Shown: positions 1-8,926, counted from the stretch's first letter. The stretch is DNA of 64,000 nucleotides from GMQP-bins7 sp963736295 (GCA_963736295.1 CAVTOH010000004.1:186001-250000); one strand, 5' to 3'. The notes: a model not told the origin generated them from the sequence alone. Program-made: numbers and translations.

Positions 1-83
1 CGAGGGGAGACGTCGAGCGGTTCCTTAGCGGTCTGTAAGGGCTCGATGGAGACGTCCCCCGCGACACCTAGCCTTCTCTCCTC

Positions 84-1565
84 ATGAGCCGGACCCGAAC
101 CGCAACTCTGGCAGCGGCGCTCGTCGCGTCTGCCGGCGTGGCGGCAATCGTGATGCCGGGATCAGCCACCCCGCAGAGCAGCACGACCTACACCGTGCAC
201 GTCGAGGTGCACGACTACTCCTTCACGCTGTCGAGACGCTCGGTGCCGGCGGCGTCGGCCGTGAGGTTCGTCGTCCGCAACCGCGGCCGCGCAACGCAGC
301 GGTTCGCCATCAAGAACCGGGGCACCCGTCCGCTCAGGACCGGACAGAGCCAGACGTTGAGGGTGAGCTTCCCGACAAAGGGGGCCTATCCGTTCCGTTT
401 CACCGTCGGGACTCGAGTACGGCGGGGCATGCGCGGGACGTTCACGGTCTCCGCCGAGCCGCCGCCGCCGAGCCCCCCGCTCGATGTCTCCGCATCCGCG
501 GTGCTCACGCAGATCGGAAGCTTCGCGCGCCCGGTCTTCGTCACGGCGCCGTCGGACGACGAGCGGATCTTCGTCGTCGAGCAGCTCGGAACGGTCCGCG
601 TGATCCGTGACGGGGAGATCCTGCCGACGCCGTTTCTCGACCTCCGCGACCAGGCCGTCGCCACCGGTGAGTCGGGACTGCTGTCGATCGCGTTCGCTCC
701 CGACTACGCCGAGAGCGGGCTCGTCTATGCCTTCTACAACGCTCGGTCGGGGCCGTACGGGGACATCCGGATCTCCGAGTTTCGGCGGTCTCCGGGCAAC
801 GCCGACGCCGTCGATCTCTCGTCGGAACGAGTCGTGCTCACGATCGAGAAGCCCTACGAGAACCACAACGGCGGGATGCTCCAGTTCGCCCCCGACGGCA
901 CGTTGTACGCGTCGGTCGGCGACGGCGATCCGGGCGCCCTCTATCCGCCGGGGTTCTTCGCCCAGCGCCTGGACGTGTTGCTCGGGAGCATCCTCCGCAT
1001 CAATCCGCTGGGCGGCGACCCGTACACGGTGCCTCACGACAACCCGTACGTCGACACAGCAGGCGCTCGTCCCGAGATCTGGGCCTACGGTTTCCGAAAC
1101 CCGTGGCGGTTCTGGCTCGACGCGCCCACCGGCGACCTGCTCATCGCCGATGTGGGCAGCACCTCGCGCGAGGAAGTGAATCTCGTCCCGGCAGGTCGGT
1201 CCGGCGTCAACTTCGGCTGGCCGTGCTTCGAGGGCAGCCTCGTCTTCAACGAGGCCGCGACGTGCGAACGCCCCGTCCAACCGCTGCTCGAGATTCCGCG
1301 CGAGAACGGTGTGTGCGCGATCATCGGCGGGGTCGTCTCTCGTGACCCGCGGATACCGGCGCTCGTCGGCCGCTACCTGTACGGCGACCTCTGCTCCGGG
1401 ACGATCACCGCGATCTCGATTCAGGGCGGACAGGTCGCCGAGTCCGACGTGCTCGAGGTCCGCGTGCCCGGGCTGACGAGCTTCGGCATCGACGGTGCGA
1501 GACGCGTCTACGCGACGTCCGCCCGCGGCGGCGTCTATCGGCTCGATCCCAAGCCGGCGAGCTGA
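84..1565 (+). CDS. Secreted PQQ-type glucose/sorbosone dehydrogenase with N-terminal cupredoxin-like domain
   Basis: Residues 1-30 look like a signal peptide, so the protein is exported. Residues about 36-123 form a small beta-rich domain of cupredoxin type, but the Cys/His/Met copper ligands are absent, so it probably does not bind copper. From about residue 138 to the end lies a soluble aldose/sorbosone dehydrogenase beta-propeller; ENHNGGMLQFAPDG, SVGDGD and YGFRNPWRF are typical family motifs, with the His of NHNGG matching the catalytic base. This family oxidises sugars using PQQ, though many members have no proven substrate. A TAGCCT -10 hexamer (69-74) ends 9 nt before the ATG. The 3' end overlaps a small minus-strand reading frame. 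The family assignment is sure; the substrate is unknown. Confidence 0.88.
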   Translation: MSRTRTATLAAALVASAGVAAIVMPGSATPQSSTTYTVHVEVHDYSFTLSRRSVPAASAVRFVVRNRGRATQRFAIKNRGTRPLRTGQSQTLRVSFPTKGAYPFRFTVGTRVRRGMRGTFTVSAEPPPPSPPLDVSASAVLTQIGSFARPVFVTAPSDDERIFVVEQLGTVRVIRDGEILPTPFLDLRDQAVATGESGLLSIAFAPDYAESGLVYAFYNARSGPYGDIRISEFRRSPGNADAVDLSSERVVLTIEKPYENHNGGMLQFAPDGTLYASVGDGDPGALYPPGFFAQRLDVLLGSILRINPLGGDPYTVPHDNPYVDTAGARPEIWAYGFRNPWRFWLDAPTGDLLIADVGSTSREEVNLVPAGRSGVNFGWPCFEGSLVFNEAATCERPVQPLLEIPRENGVCAIIGGVVSRDPRIPALVGRYLYGDLCSGTITAISIQGGQVAESDVLEVRVPGLTSFGIDGARRVYATSARGGVYRLDPKPAS

Positions 1566-1806
1566 CTAGCGACTGCGCGACGCGCGACCGAAGCTCGGCG
1601 GCCCAGGCGGCCGCCCGAAGCCCGAGCCAGAGAGGCGTCAGAAGCACGTAGAAGACGACCATGCTGACGAAGAGCAAGAGCCACCAGGCCGCGAGCCGCG
1701 CCGGTGGCGCCCAGCCCTTCTCGCGGAGGTCGCCCCGCCCGCCAGGCGGCGGGCGCAGCGGGTGCCTGAGCGGGGGCTCGCCGGGGCTTCCGTACGGATT
1801 GCTCAC
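1405..1806 (-). CDS. Small membrane protein translationally coupled to ppsR
   Basis: A GTG start at 1806 overlaps the TGA stop of ppsR as GTGA, the junction seen repeatedly in this genome. The first 28 residues are Pro/Gly/Arg-rich. One strong membrane segment follows (WWLLLFVSMVVFYVLLTPLW), then an amphipathic stretch ending near QSLVS. The rest of the frame is Arg-rich and lies antisense to the sugar dehydrogenase, so it may not be real; a one-base indel near 1566-1580 would stop the protein at a TAG there. No family recognised. I trust the membrane part and the coupling, but not the C-terminus. Confidence 0.45.
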   Translation of the reverse strand: MSNPYGSPGEPPLRHPLRPPPGGRGDLREKGWAPPARLAAWWLLLFVSMVVFYVLLTPLWLGLRAAAWAAELRSRVAQSLVSSPAWDRADRRRRGRTSRRRVSHRRCRSSSARARGPRARRTRRPVRPESRSR

Positions 1807-2639
1807 GGCGTCGCAGTCTTGCGCCGGCGGCGCTCCACGAGCCTGACGATGCGGGCTGCCGTCTCCTCGACGGAGAGCTCGGATACGTCGATGACGGGGC
1901 ACCGCAGGCGACGGTGGAGCGCCGAGGCCTCCTCGAGCTCGGAGTAGATCTCCTCTAGCTCCGTGTACCGCTTGCGTGGGCCGCCCATCGTCCGGACGCG
2001 GGCCGTACGGATGTCGGCCAGGCGGTCGGCGTCGATCGTGAGACCGACGATCTTCGCGGGGTCGATCTCGAAGAGCTCCTCCGGAAGGTCGATGCCCCGA
2101 ACGACGGGGACGTTCGCCGCCTTGTGGCCGAGATATCCCAGGTAGATCGAAAGCGGCGTCTTCGAGGTTCGCGACACGCCGACGAGCACGATGTCGGCCT
2201 CGTCGAGCCCGCGCCCGACTCCGTCGTCGTACTTGACGGCGAACTCGATGGCCTCGATGCGCTTGAAGTACGTCGAGTCGAGCGGGGCTCGAGCACCCGG
2301 CTGCATGCGCGCCGCGACGCCGGCGACGCGCGAGATCGAGTCGATCGGGTGGCCGAGCAGGTCGCAGTAGTGCACACGCGCCCGCCTGCAGAGCTGCCGC
2401 ATCGCGTCGCGGAGCCCCGGCTCGACGAGGGTGTAGACCATGACGGCCGGCCTTCCCCTCGCCTGCTGAACGGCGATGTGGAGATCCTCGACGTTCTCGA
2501 CGCGAGGGTGCCGGACCTCGGCGAACGGCTGGTCGGGAAACTGCGCTTCGAGCGCGAGCACGAGCCGCTGCGCGGTCTCCCCGGTCGAGTCGGAGAGGAT
2601 GTGGAGCTCGACGGCCTCGCGGTCGGGTTCGTCTGTCAT
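1803..2639 (-). CDS. ppsR: PPDK/PEP synthase regulatory kinase-phosphorylase (DUF299)
   Basis: A 278-residue protein of the bifunctional regulator family that inactivates pyruvate phosphate dikinase or PEP synthase by ADP-dependent phosphorylation and reactivates it by phosphorolysis. The diagnostic P-loop-like segment GVSRTSKTPLSIYLG starts near residue 154, and the N-terminal HILSDSTGETA is also typical. The ATG at 2639 was preferred over an upstream in-frame start because a TAGCCT hexamer (complement of 2648-2653) ends 8 nt before it, as in other leaderless genes here. No ppdK or ppsA lies in the window, so the target is elsewhere. It is divergent from glyQS. Confidence 0.9.
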   Translation of the reverse strand: MTDEPDREAVELHILSDSTGETAQRLVLALEAQFPDQPFAEVRHPRVENVEDLHIAVQQARGRPAVMVYTLVEPGLRDAMRQLCRRARVHYCDLLGHPIDSISRVAGVAARMQPGARAPLDSTYFKRIEAIEFAVKYDDGVGRGLDEADIVLVGVSRTSKTPLSIYLGYLGHKAANVPVVRGIDLPEELFEIDPAKIVGLTIDADRLADIRTARVRTMGGPRKRYTELEEIYSELEEASALHRRLRCPVIDVSELSVEETAARIVRLVERRRRKTATP

Positions 2640-2728
2640 CCGGCGGGAGGCTAGCGCCCTCACGTCTGCGCGACGGCGACGGAGCGGAATCCGAGCTGCG
2701 ACCACGGTCCACGGTACGGTTCGACTCC

Positions 2729-4092
2729 ATGCCCGACGCGGTCACCATGGACAAGATCGTCTCGCTCGCCCGCCGCCGCGGGTTCGTCTTCCCGTCGTCC
2801 GAGATCTACGGCGGGCTCGGCTCCGCGTACGACTACGGGCACTACGGCGTGCTCATGAAGGAGAACGTGAAGGCCCGCTGGCTCGAGGCCATGGTGCGCG
2901 AGCGCGACGACATCGTCGCCCTCGACTCCTCGATCATCCTGCACCCACGCGTATGGGAGGTCTCCGGCCACGTCGACGGCTTCACCGACCCGCTCGTCGA
3001 CTGCCGCCACTGCAAGCGGCGCTTCCGGGCGGATCACCTCGACCAGCTCGAATGCGGTGTCAAGCCGAGCAAGCACCCTGGCGAGACGGAGCTCTGCGAC
3101 CTCACCGAGCCGAGGCAGTTCAACCTCATGTTCCAGACCCGCATCGGCGCGCTCGAGGAGACGGGCCTCGACGCGTACCTCCGCCCGGAGACGGCCCAGG
3201 GCATCTTCGTCAACTTCAAGAACGTCGCCCAGATCGCGCGCCGCAAGCCGCCGTTCGGGATCGCGCAGATCGGAAAGGCGTTCCGCAACGAGATCACGCC
3301 CGGCAACTTCATCTTCCGCACGCTCGAGTTCGAGCAGATGGAGATGGAGTTCTTCGTCCCGCCGGCCGAGGCGGAGGAGTGGTTCCGCTTCTGGGTCGAC
3401 GAGCGCGTCGGCTGGCACGTGCGCTACGGGGTTCGCGAGAGCCACCTGCGTGTCCGCCAGCACGAACGCCGACGAGCTCAGCCATTACTCGACGATGACG
3501 AGCGACATCGAGTACCTGTTCCCGATGGGCTGGGACGAGCTCGAGGGCATCGCGTACCGCGGCGAGTACGACCTGAAGCGTGCACTCAGAGGCCTCGGGG
3601 ACGAAGCTCGAGTGGGTCGACGGCGAGGGAGGCGAGCGCTACGTCCCGCACGTGGTCGAGCCCGCGCTCGGCGTCAACCGCTCGCTGCTGACCTTCATGG
3701 TCGACGCGTACGACGAGGAGGTCGTCGCCGACCGCCCTCGCACCGTGCTCCGCCTCCATCCGCAGATCGCTCCGGTGAAGGTCGCCGTGCTCCCGCTCGT
3801 GCCGCGGAACGCCGAGATCGCGGGCAAGGCGCGCTCCCTCTTCGAAGAGCTTCGACGCGTCGTCGTCGCCGAGTACGACGACTCCGGCCAGATCGGGCGT
3901 CGCTACCGGCGCCAGGACGAGATCGGCACGCCGTACGCGCTGACGATCGACGAGCAGACGCTCGAGGACGACACGATCACCATCCGTGACCGCGACACGC
4001 TCGAGCAGGACCGCATCCCGATCTCGGGCGCGCGCGCAATCGTCCTCGACAAGCTCGACGAAGACTGGAAGCCGCCGTCGCGCGGCGGCTAA
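2729..4092 (+). CDS. glyQS: Glycyl-tRNA synthetase (alpha2 type), two frameshifts
   Basis: Class II synthetase that charges tRNA-Gly. The first frame runs to about 3466 and shows PSSEIYGG, RPETAQGIF and FRNEITPGNF (motif 2). The protein continues in a second frame (ADELSHYSTMTSDIEYLFP) to about 3580, then in a third (HSEASGTKLEWVDG, RYVPHVVEPALGVNRSLL, then the anticodon-binding domain) to the stop at 4092. Both shifts fit one-base indels: near GAACGCC, and an extra base in AAGCGTGCACTC. The enzyme is essential and both sides of each shift are perfectly conserved, so I infer assembly errors. TACGGT (2715-2720) ends 8 nt before the ATG, suggesting a leaderless mRNA. Its stop overlaps the convergent GNAT gene by 4 bp. 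Confidence 0.9.
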
Positions 4093-4511
4093 CCCTCGCG
4101 GTACCAGCGCTCGAGCGCGCGGTCGCTCGGCTCGGCGAAGCCGAACCTGCGGTAGAGGTCGTGCGCGTCTCGCGTGTGCAGGAACCACTTCGTCGCGACA
4201 AGCGGGCCCTCGTCGACGCTGAAGCGCACGAGCTCGACACCGAGACCCCGACCGCGGTGCTCCTCGAGGACGTAGACGTCGGCGAGGTACGACTGCGCGT
4301 GGCCGTCGGACAGCGCACGCGTGAAGCCGATCTGGGCGCCGTCCTTGTACAGGCCGACGACACGTGCGGCGCCGTCGATGAGCTCGTCCTGCACGTCGCG
4401 CGCGCGCCCCTCGGCCCAGTACGAGCCAGTCAGATAGCGGTGGACCGCCGCCCGGTCGATCCGCGCCGGATCGTCGTCGAGCTCGTAGCCGTCGCCGAGG
4501 TCCCGCTTCAC
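4089..4511 (-). CDS. GNAT-family N-acetyltransferase
   Basis: A 140-residue acetyltransferase. The acetyl-CoA motif is clear in VYVLEEHRGRGLGVELVRF, and WFLHTRDAHDLYRRFGF is the usual C-terminal part; the N-terminus (ELDDDPARIDRAAVHRYLTGSYWA) matches the subgroup of unassigned single-domain GNAT proteins. The substrate cannot be inferred. The GTG start at 4511 overlaps the TGA of recO (GTGA), so it is probably translated by coupling from the recO mRNA. An open frame continues upstream of the GTG but is Arg-rich and antisense-like, so I excluded it. Confidence 0.85.
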   Translation of the reverse strand: MKRDLGDGYELDDDPARIDRAAVHRYLTGSYWAEGRARDVQDELIDGAARVVGLYKDGAQIGFTRALSDGHAQSYLADVYVLEEHRGRGLGVELVRFSVDEGPLVATKWFLHTRDAHDLYRRFGFAEPSDRALERWYREG

Positions 4512-5254
4512 GCCGTCGACAACGTACGCAGCCGGAAGCCGCCGTGGTACTCGTACGACGCGACGACGACCGCGAGCGCATCGCGAACCGCGCGCTCGCC
4601 CAGTCCGAGGACGTGCGCATCGGCCAACGGGCTGAAGACGAGGCCGCGGATGCCCCGGAAGCCCTCCGGTGTCACCGCAACCGTCTCGGTGGGAGCGCAC
4701 GCCGCGCAGACGGCGCCGCCCGAGCGCGGCAGGTAGCCGACGAGCGCGCCCTCCGCTCCGCACTCGACACAGCTCTCGAGGTGCGGCAGGTAGCCCGAGA
4801 GCCAGAGCAGCTTGAGCTGGAATGCCAGCGCGAGCGGGTCGAGCGCGCCGCGTCCCTGCAGGCCGGCAGGAAGCTCGTCGAGGACAGTGAGGAACCTCGT
4901 CAGTGCCTCGAAGGCACGCTCGTTCCGCTCCTGCTCGACGAAGAGGCGCAGCATCGCCTCGACCCCGACCAGCCCTACGGACAGGCGGTAAGGATCCTCC
5001 CGCGCCGGTCGATGGGGGTCGACGAGCGAGGCACCGGTCACGGTGTGCAGCTCGCCGGACCCCTGGTGCAGCAGCAGCTCGACGTGCGAGAGCGGCTCGA
5101 GTCTGGCCCCGAACCGCGACTTCGTCTTGCGAACGCCCTTCGCAACCGCGCCGACTCGACCTCGATCGAGCGTGTACAGATGGAGGACGCGATCTGCCTC
5201 AGCGAACCGAAACGAGCGCAGGACGACCGCTTCGGTCTTGTAGCTGCGGGCCAC
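4508..5254 (-). CDS. recO: DNA repair protein RecO
   Basis: A 248-residue mediator that loads RecA onto SSB-coated DNA with RecR/RecF. The N-terminal OB fold begins SYKTEAVVLRSFRFAEADRVL; the C-terminal part carries a four-Cys zinc site (CVECG near 4755 and CAAC near 4700), and the helical core between them is typical. I chose the GTG at 5254 because the family starts just before this motif and because TACACT (complement of 5261-5266) ends 6 nt upstream. Upstream in-frame sequence overlaps the divergent EfeO-like promoter and is not family-like. Proximity to the glycyl-tRNA synthetase gene is common in Gram-positive bacteria. Confidence 0.9.
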   Translation of the reverse strand: MARSYKTEAVVLRSFRFAEADRVLHLYTLDRGRVGAVAKGVRKTKSRFGARLEPLSHVELLLHQGSGELHTVTGASLVDPHRPAREDPYRLSVGLVGVEAMLRLFVEQERNERAFEALTRFLTVLDELPAGLQGRGALDPLALAFQLKLLWLSGYLPHLESCVECGAEGALVGYLPRSGGAVCAACAPTETVAVTPEGFRGIRGLVFSPLADAHVLGLGERAVRDALAVVVASYEYHGGFRLRTLSTA

Positions 5255-5299
5255 GCGGCCAGTGTAGGTTGGCGTGCTGTCGGTGCGAGACGAGCTCGA

Positions 5300-5317
5300 T
5301 GTAAGGGTTCCCTTACA
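5300..5317. promoter_or_regulatory. 18-bp palindromic operator upstream of EfeO-like gene
   Basis: TGTAAGGGTTCCCTTACA has perfect 8-bp arms around a central TT. It lies in the 94-bp divergent region between recO and the iron-uptake pair. The right arm overlaps the proposed -35 (TTACAC, 5313-5318), so a bound regulator would block the promoter. An iron- or metal-responsive repressor is a natural guess from context, but the sequence is not a textbook IdeR/DtxR or Fur box, so the regulator is unassigned. Confidence 0.6.
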
Positions 5318-5341
5318 CGCAAGCGCTGGACCGACTATCCT
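5313..5341 (+). promoter_or_regulatory. Promoter of the EfeO-like gene, probably leaderless
   Basis: TTACAC (5313-5318) and TATCCT (5336-5341) are separated by 17 bp. The ATG at 5349 lies 7 nt after the -10, where transcription would start, so the mRNA probably begins at the start codon. No Shine-Dalgarno sequence lies before this ATG. Confidence 0.5.
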
Positions 5342-5348
5342 CTCGCCC

Positions 5349-6449
5349 ATGACACCTGCCCCGAACGTGACACGCATGCGGCGCGTCGCGGCTGTCACGC
5401 TCGTGATCTGCCTCGCCGTCGCCGTCGCAGCCGGCTCCACAGCGGCTGCCCCGGCACAGCCGGCTCCGGGAGCGAACCTCGCTCCCACGAAGACGTATCT
5501 CCTGAAGCACACGGCGAAGCTCCGCACGTTCACCGCGCGCTTCCGGCAGCAGGCCAATCGCTACGACGCGCTCGCGAAGGGCGCGGGCTACGACTACGCA
5601 CAGCTGTGGGCAACGAAGCGGTCGGCCGTTCGCCCGATCCTCGCCCGCTCCAAGGCGCTCTGGATCGAGGGCAACCCGTACTACGAGCGCGTTGAGGGTG
5701 TCGTGGCCGGCACCCCGTCCCTCGCCGTCTACGACGTCATCCTCGACGCAGGCTCGAGCGCGAAGGAGGATCCAGCGAGCGCGGTCCCCTTCGATCTCAA
5801 GCTCGCGGACGGCAGGGTCCTGCGCAAGCCCGGCAATCTCTTCAATCTCACGGAAGGCCTACTCTGGGGCACGAGGCCCGAGTTCGTCGCAAAGGGCGTG
5901 AAGGCCGACCTCGACGGCGACGGGAAGCTCGAGTTCGGCGAGTCGCTGCCGGACGCCGCGGTCTTCAAGGCCGCCGCGGATGCGTTCGACCTGTACGCGG
6001 GCAAGCTCGACCGCTCCGCCCGCGCCTGGAGGCCGAGCGCGTCCGATGCGTTCACGGCCGTCGTCGTGATGGTCCCGACGATGAGCGAGTACTTCGGCCA
6101 GTGGAAGGTCTCGCGCTTCGTGCTCGGCGATCGTGCGCAGGGCGACTCGTTCAACGTCGTCTCGCGCCTCTCCGACATCGGTGACATCCTCGGCGGGCTC
6201 CGGGTGATCTACCGGGGCATCCAGCCTGCGATCTCGAAGGTCGATCGGCAGCAGGCCGCGCAGACGAAGCGCGAGCTGGACAGTCTGTGGTCGTTCGTCT
6301 CGAAGCTCCGCAAGCAGGAGTCCTCCGGGCGCCGCTTCACTCCCGAGCAGGCCGACTCGCTCGGCCGGACCGCGCAGGGGCGCGCCACGGCCATCGCCGG
6401 CCAGGTGACCCAGGCCGCGGCCAGGCTCAAGGTCAAGATCGCGCAGTAG
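5349..6449 (+). CDS. EfeO/imelysin-like (M75) secreted iron-uptake protein
   Basis: 366 residues with a signal peptide (hydrophobic stretch about 13-30), so periplasmic or cell-surface. The helical body resembles the M75/EfeO family, whose members pass iron to an EfeU/FTR1 permease. Where that family has a GxHxxE motif this protein reads LFNLTEGLLWG (about 164-174), so the His is replaced by Asn while the Glu is kept. Residues 187-198 (DLDGDGKLEFGE) form a perfect 12-residue EF-hand loop, which suggests a bound calcium. The FTR1 permease starts 3 nt downstream, so the two form one operon. The operator at 5300-5317 suggests repression. The family assignment is moderate; the role as permease partner is inferred from context. 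Confidence 0.72.
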   Translation: MTPAPNVTRMRRVAAVTLVICLAVAVAAGSTAAAPAQPAPGANLAPTKTYLLKHTAKLRTFTARFRQQANRYDALAKGAGYDYAQLWATKRSAVRPILARSKALWIEGNPYYERVEGVVAGTPSLAVYDVILDAGSSAKEDPASAVPFDLKLADGRVLRKPGNLFNLTEGLLWGTRPEFVAKGVKADLDGDGKLEFGESLPDAAVFKAAADAFDLYAGKLDRSARAWRPSASDAFTAVVVMVPTMSEYFGQWKVSRFVLGDRAQGDSFNVVSRLSDIGDILGGLRVIYRGIQPAISKVDRQQAAQTKRELDSLWSFVSKLRKQESSGRRFTPEQADSLGRTAQGRATAIAGQVTQAAARLKVKIAQ

Positions 6450-6451
6450 CA

Positions 6452-8902
6452 ATGGTGCGGACCGTCGTCGCAGCCATAGCGGTGGGGCTCGTGCTCACCG
6501 CTACGGCTGCCGCGGCTAGTCCCGCCCCGTGGAAGCTCGCAGCGGACGCCGAGCTCGCGTTCTCCGATGCGAGCGCCGCGCTCATCCTCGGCGAGGAGGT
6601 CGAGGCTCGCGTGCGAATCGCGAGCGCCGAGGCCGCCGTCGAGGGCGTGCTCGCGGGCCGTCCGCACGCGTTGCAAGGCGCCCACCGAGCTCTCGTCGCG
6701 GCAGAGGATGCCGTCGAGCGCGGAGACGAAGCCGGTCTGGCCTCTGCCCGTGCGGCGGTGTGGACGACGATCCTCCGCGCGTCGCTCTCCGAGGCGACCC
6801 GCGCAACGGCCGAAGGCGATGTCGCGCGAGCGCGGAGCTGGCTTCTCGTACGGGAGTTCAGGCCGCCGACGAGGTTCTCACGCGCGGCCGCAGACGCGAC
6901 CGTCGCCCTCGACGACCTCGCCGCAGGCACGCTAACGGCGCAAAGGGCGGCCGCGACGGTCCGCCGGGATCTCCTCGACACGTACGACTCGCGCCTGCGC
7001 ACCGCTCTGACGGGGCTGCACGATGCCGACGAGCAGGGATTCGCGGCCACCCGCGCCGAGATGGGCGCGCTCGCTCTCGGGTACTGGCGCATCCTCGCAC
7101 CGACGTACCGTGCGACCCAGGGAGCTCGCGCCGAGCGGGCACTTGGCGCGTCCTTCCAGGAGCTGGAAGCAGCCGCACGCGGCGGCGCCGCCATCGCGCG
7201 GCCGCTCGCCCGCGTCGAACGCGCGCTTGCATCGTTCCGTGCCGCCCCACTCACTGGCGCCGAGATCGTTCGCCGCGCCGGCCAGCTCGACCGCTTCTTG
7301 CGTCTCGTCCCCATCGAGTACGGCCGCGGTGTGCAGGACGGACGCGTGACGCTCGAGTTCGAGATCCAGGAGGCGGTGACCTTCAGGGACGGCGCGGCAG
7401 CCGCATTCCACGACCTCGAGCCGAGCCTTGCGGCGCGCGACGCAGCCGCGACACGTCGACTCGGCGTCGCGCTCGACGATCTCGGCACGGCGCTCGCCGA
7501 AGCCGTGCGGGGGACCGCGGTCGCGAGCCCCGAGGTGGTCGAGGCCACGACGACGAGCGCGCTCGGGTTGATCGCGGCGCTCTACCCCTCGCAGTGGAAG
7601 GAAGCCGCGAAGACCGCCGACTTCGACGTCATCGCGGCCACGCTGGACCGTCTGCAGGCTGCATCCGCGGCGGGCGACTGGAAGCAGGCGGAGCAGGCCC
7701 GCCTCGAGGCCTACGGCGTCTTCGAGCTCGGGCCGGAGCAGCGGCTGCGTGGGCTCGCGCCGTCGCTCTTCCAGGAGGTCGAGGGCTACTTCTGGTACGG
7801 CGCAGAGGGCTATGACGGCCTCGTCCAGCTCATCAAGAGGCGCAGCGGCGCGGGTGAGCTCGCCAGCACTCGGGCCGCGCTCGACGACGCACTCTCCCGC
7901 GCGGAGGAGCGCGTGGGGAGCGGCGCAGGGTCGGACGCCTCCGTGATCACGAACTCCGCGCTCATCGTCTTCCGCGAGGGCCTCGAGGCCGTCCTCATCC
8001 TCGCCGCGCTCATGGCCAGCCTCGTCGGAGACCGCCGTGGCTTTCGCAAGCCGATTCTTCTCGGCGTCGGCTTCGCGCTCGTCGCTAGCGGGGTCACGTG
8101 GGTCGTCGCCCAGACCGTGCTCACCTCGCTGGCGCGCTACGGCGAGAAGCTGGAAGCCGTGGTCTCGCTCGTTGCCATCGGTGTCCTGCTGCTCATCCTC
8201 AACTGGTTCTTCCACAAGATGTACTGGCAGGAGAACCTCCAGGGCCTGCACAAGCGGAAGAAGCGCGTTCTCGCGGGCGCGGGCCTGTCCCTCGCGGCCG
8301 CCCAGGTCGTCGGCCTCGTGCTCCTCGGGTTCACGAGCGTCTACCGCGAGGGTTTCGAGACCGTCCTCTTCCTGCAGGCGATGACGCTCGAGGCAGGTGC
8401 GCTCACGGTCCTGCAGGGAGTCGCGCTCGGGCTCGCAGGAACGGTTGCCGTGTTCGTGCTCGTGATCAAGCTCGAGCGAAAACTGCCGCACAAGAAGCTT
8501 CTCATCGCGACCGGGGTGCTCATCACCGGGGTGCTCGTCGTCATGGTCGGGACGACCGTGCAGACGATGCAGAAGGTGGGCTGGCTCGCCGTGACGCCGA
8601 TCGAGGGGCTCGAGCTCCCGTACTGGGCCGGGCTCTGGCTGGGTCTCTTCCCCACGTGGGAGGGGTTGATCGCCCAGACGGCCGCCGTCATCTTCGTCGT
8701 CGGCAGCTACGTCGCGGCCGAGAGCCTCGCCAAACGCCGCCGCGCTCGCCTCGTGACATCTCCGAGCTCCGCTGTGGAGCTCCATCCGACCCCGACCCGG
8801 AACCCCGAGCCGGTCGTCGTCGACCAGGCTCTCATGGGTCAGGTCGCCCTCAAGAGCGTCTCCGAGCTCGACGAGCGCTCGAGAGCACCCTCGGTCGCGT
8901 AG
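6452..8902 (+). CDS. FTR1/EfeU-family iron permease with large N-terminal extracytoplasmic domain
   Basis: 816 residues. A signal peptide (about 1-22) is followed by some 470 residues of Ala/Arg/Glu-rich helices, then a multi-span membrane domain. The two iron-exchange motifs of the family are present: FREGLEAVLI (near residue 506) and YREGFETVLF (near residue 630), each in a hydrophobic segment. Canonical EfeU is about 280 residues, so the N-terminal domain is an extension that could take over part of the EfeO or EfeB role. It starts 3 nt after the EfeO-like stop. No efeB-type peroxidase gene follows; mutM lies convergent right after it. Confidence 0.88.
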   Translation: MVRTVVAAIAVGLVLTATAAAASPAPWKLAADAELAFSDASAALILGEEVEARVRIASAEAAVEGVLAGRPHALQGAHRALVAAEDAVERGDEAGLASARAAVWTTILRASLSEATRATAEGDVARARSWLLVREFRPPTRFSRAAADATVALDDLAAGTLTAQRAAATVRRDLLDTYDSRLRTALTGLHDADEQGFAATRAEMGALALGYWRILAPTYRATQGARAERALGASFQELEAAARGGAAIARPLARVERALASFRAAPLTGAEIVRRAGQLDRFLRLVPIEYGRGVQDGRVTLEFEIQEAVTFRDGAAAAFHDLEPSLAARDAAATRRLGVALDDLGTALAEAVRGTAVASPEVVEATTTSALGLIAALYPSQWKEAAKTADFDVIAATLDRLQAASAAGDWKQAEQARLEAYGVFELGPEQRLRGLAPSLFQEVEGYFWYGAEGYDGLVQLIKRRSGAGELASTRAALDDALSRAEERVGSGAGSDASVITNSALIVFREGLEAVLILAALMASLVGDRRGFRKPILLGVGFALVASGVTWVVAQTVLTSLARYGEKLEAVVSLVAIGVLLLILNWFFHKMYWQENLQGLHKRKKRVLAGAGLSLAAAQVVGLVLLGFTSVYREGFETVLFLQAMTLEAGALTVLQGVALGLAGTVAVFVLVIKLERKLPHKKLLIATGVLITGVLVVMVGTTVQTMQKVGWLAVTPIEGLELPYWAGLWLGLFPTWEGLIAQTAAVIFVVGSYVAAESLAKRRRARLVTSPSSAVELHPTPTRNPEPVVVDQALMGQVALKSVSELDERSRAPSVA

Positions 8903-8926
8903 GCACTCCGCCCCGCGCCACGTCCG

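Noticed and set aside
6932..8785. A 617-codon minus-strand frame opposite the FTR1 permease
   Set aside because: Same cause: the composition is that of antisense GC-rich DNA, no domain, and the sense gene has clear motifs.
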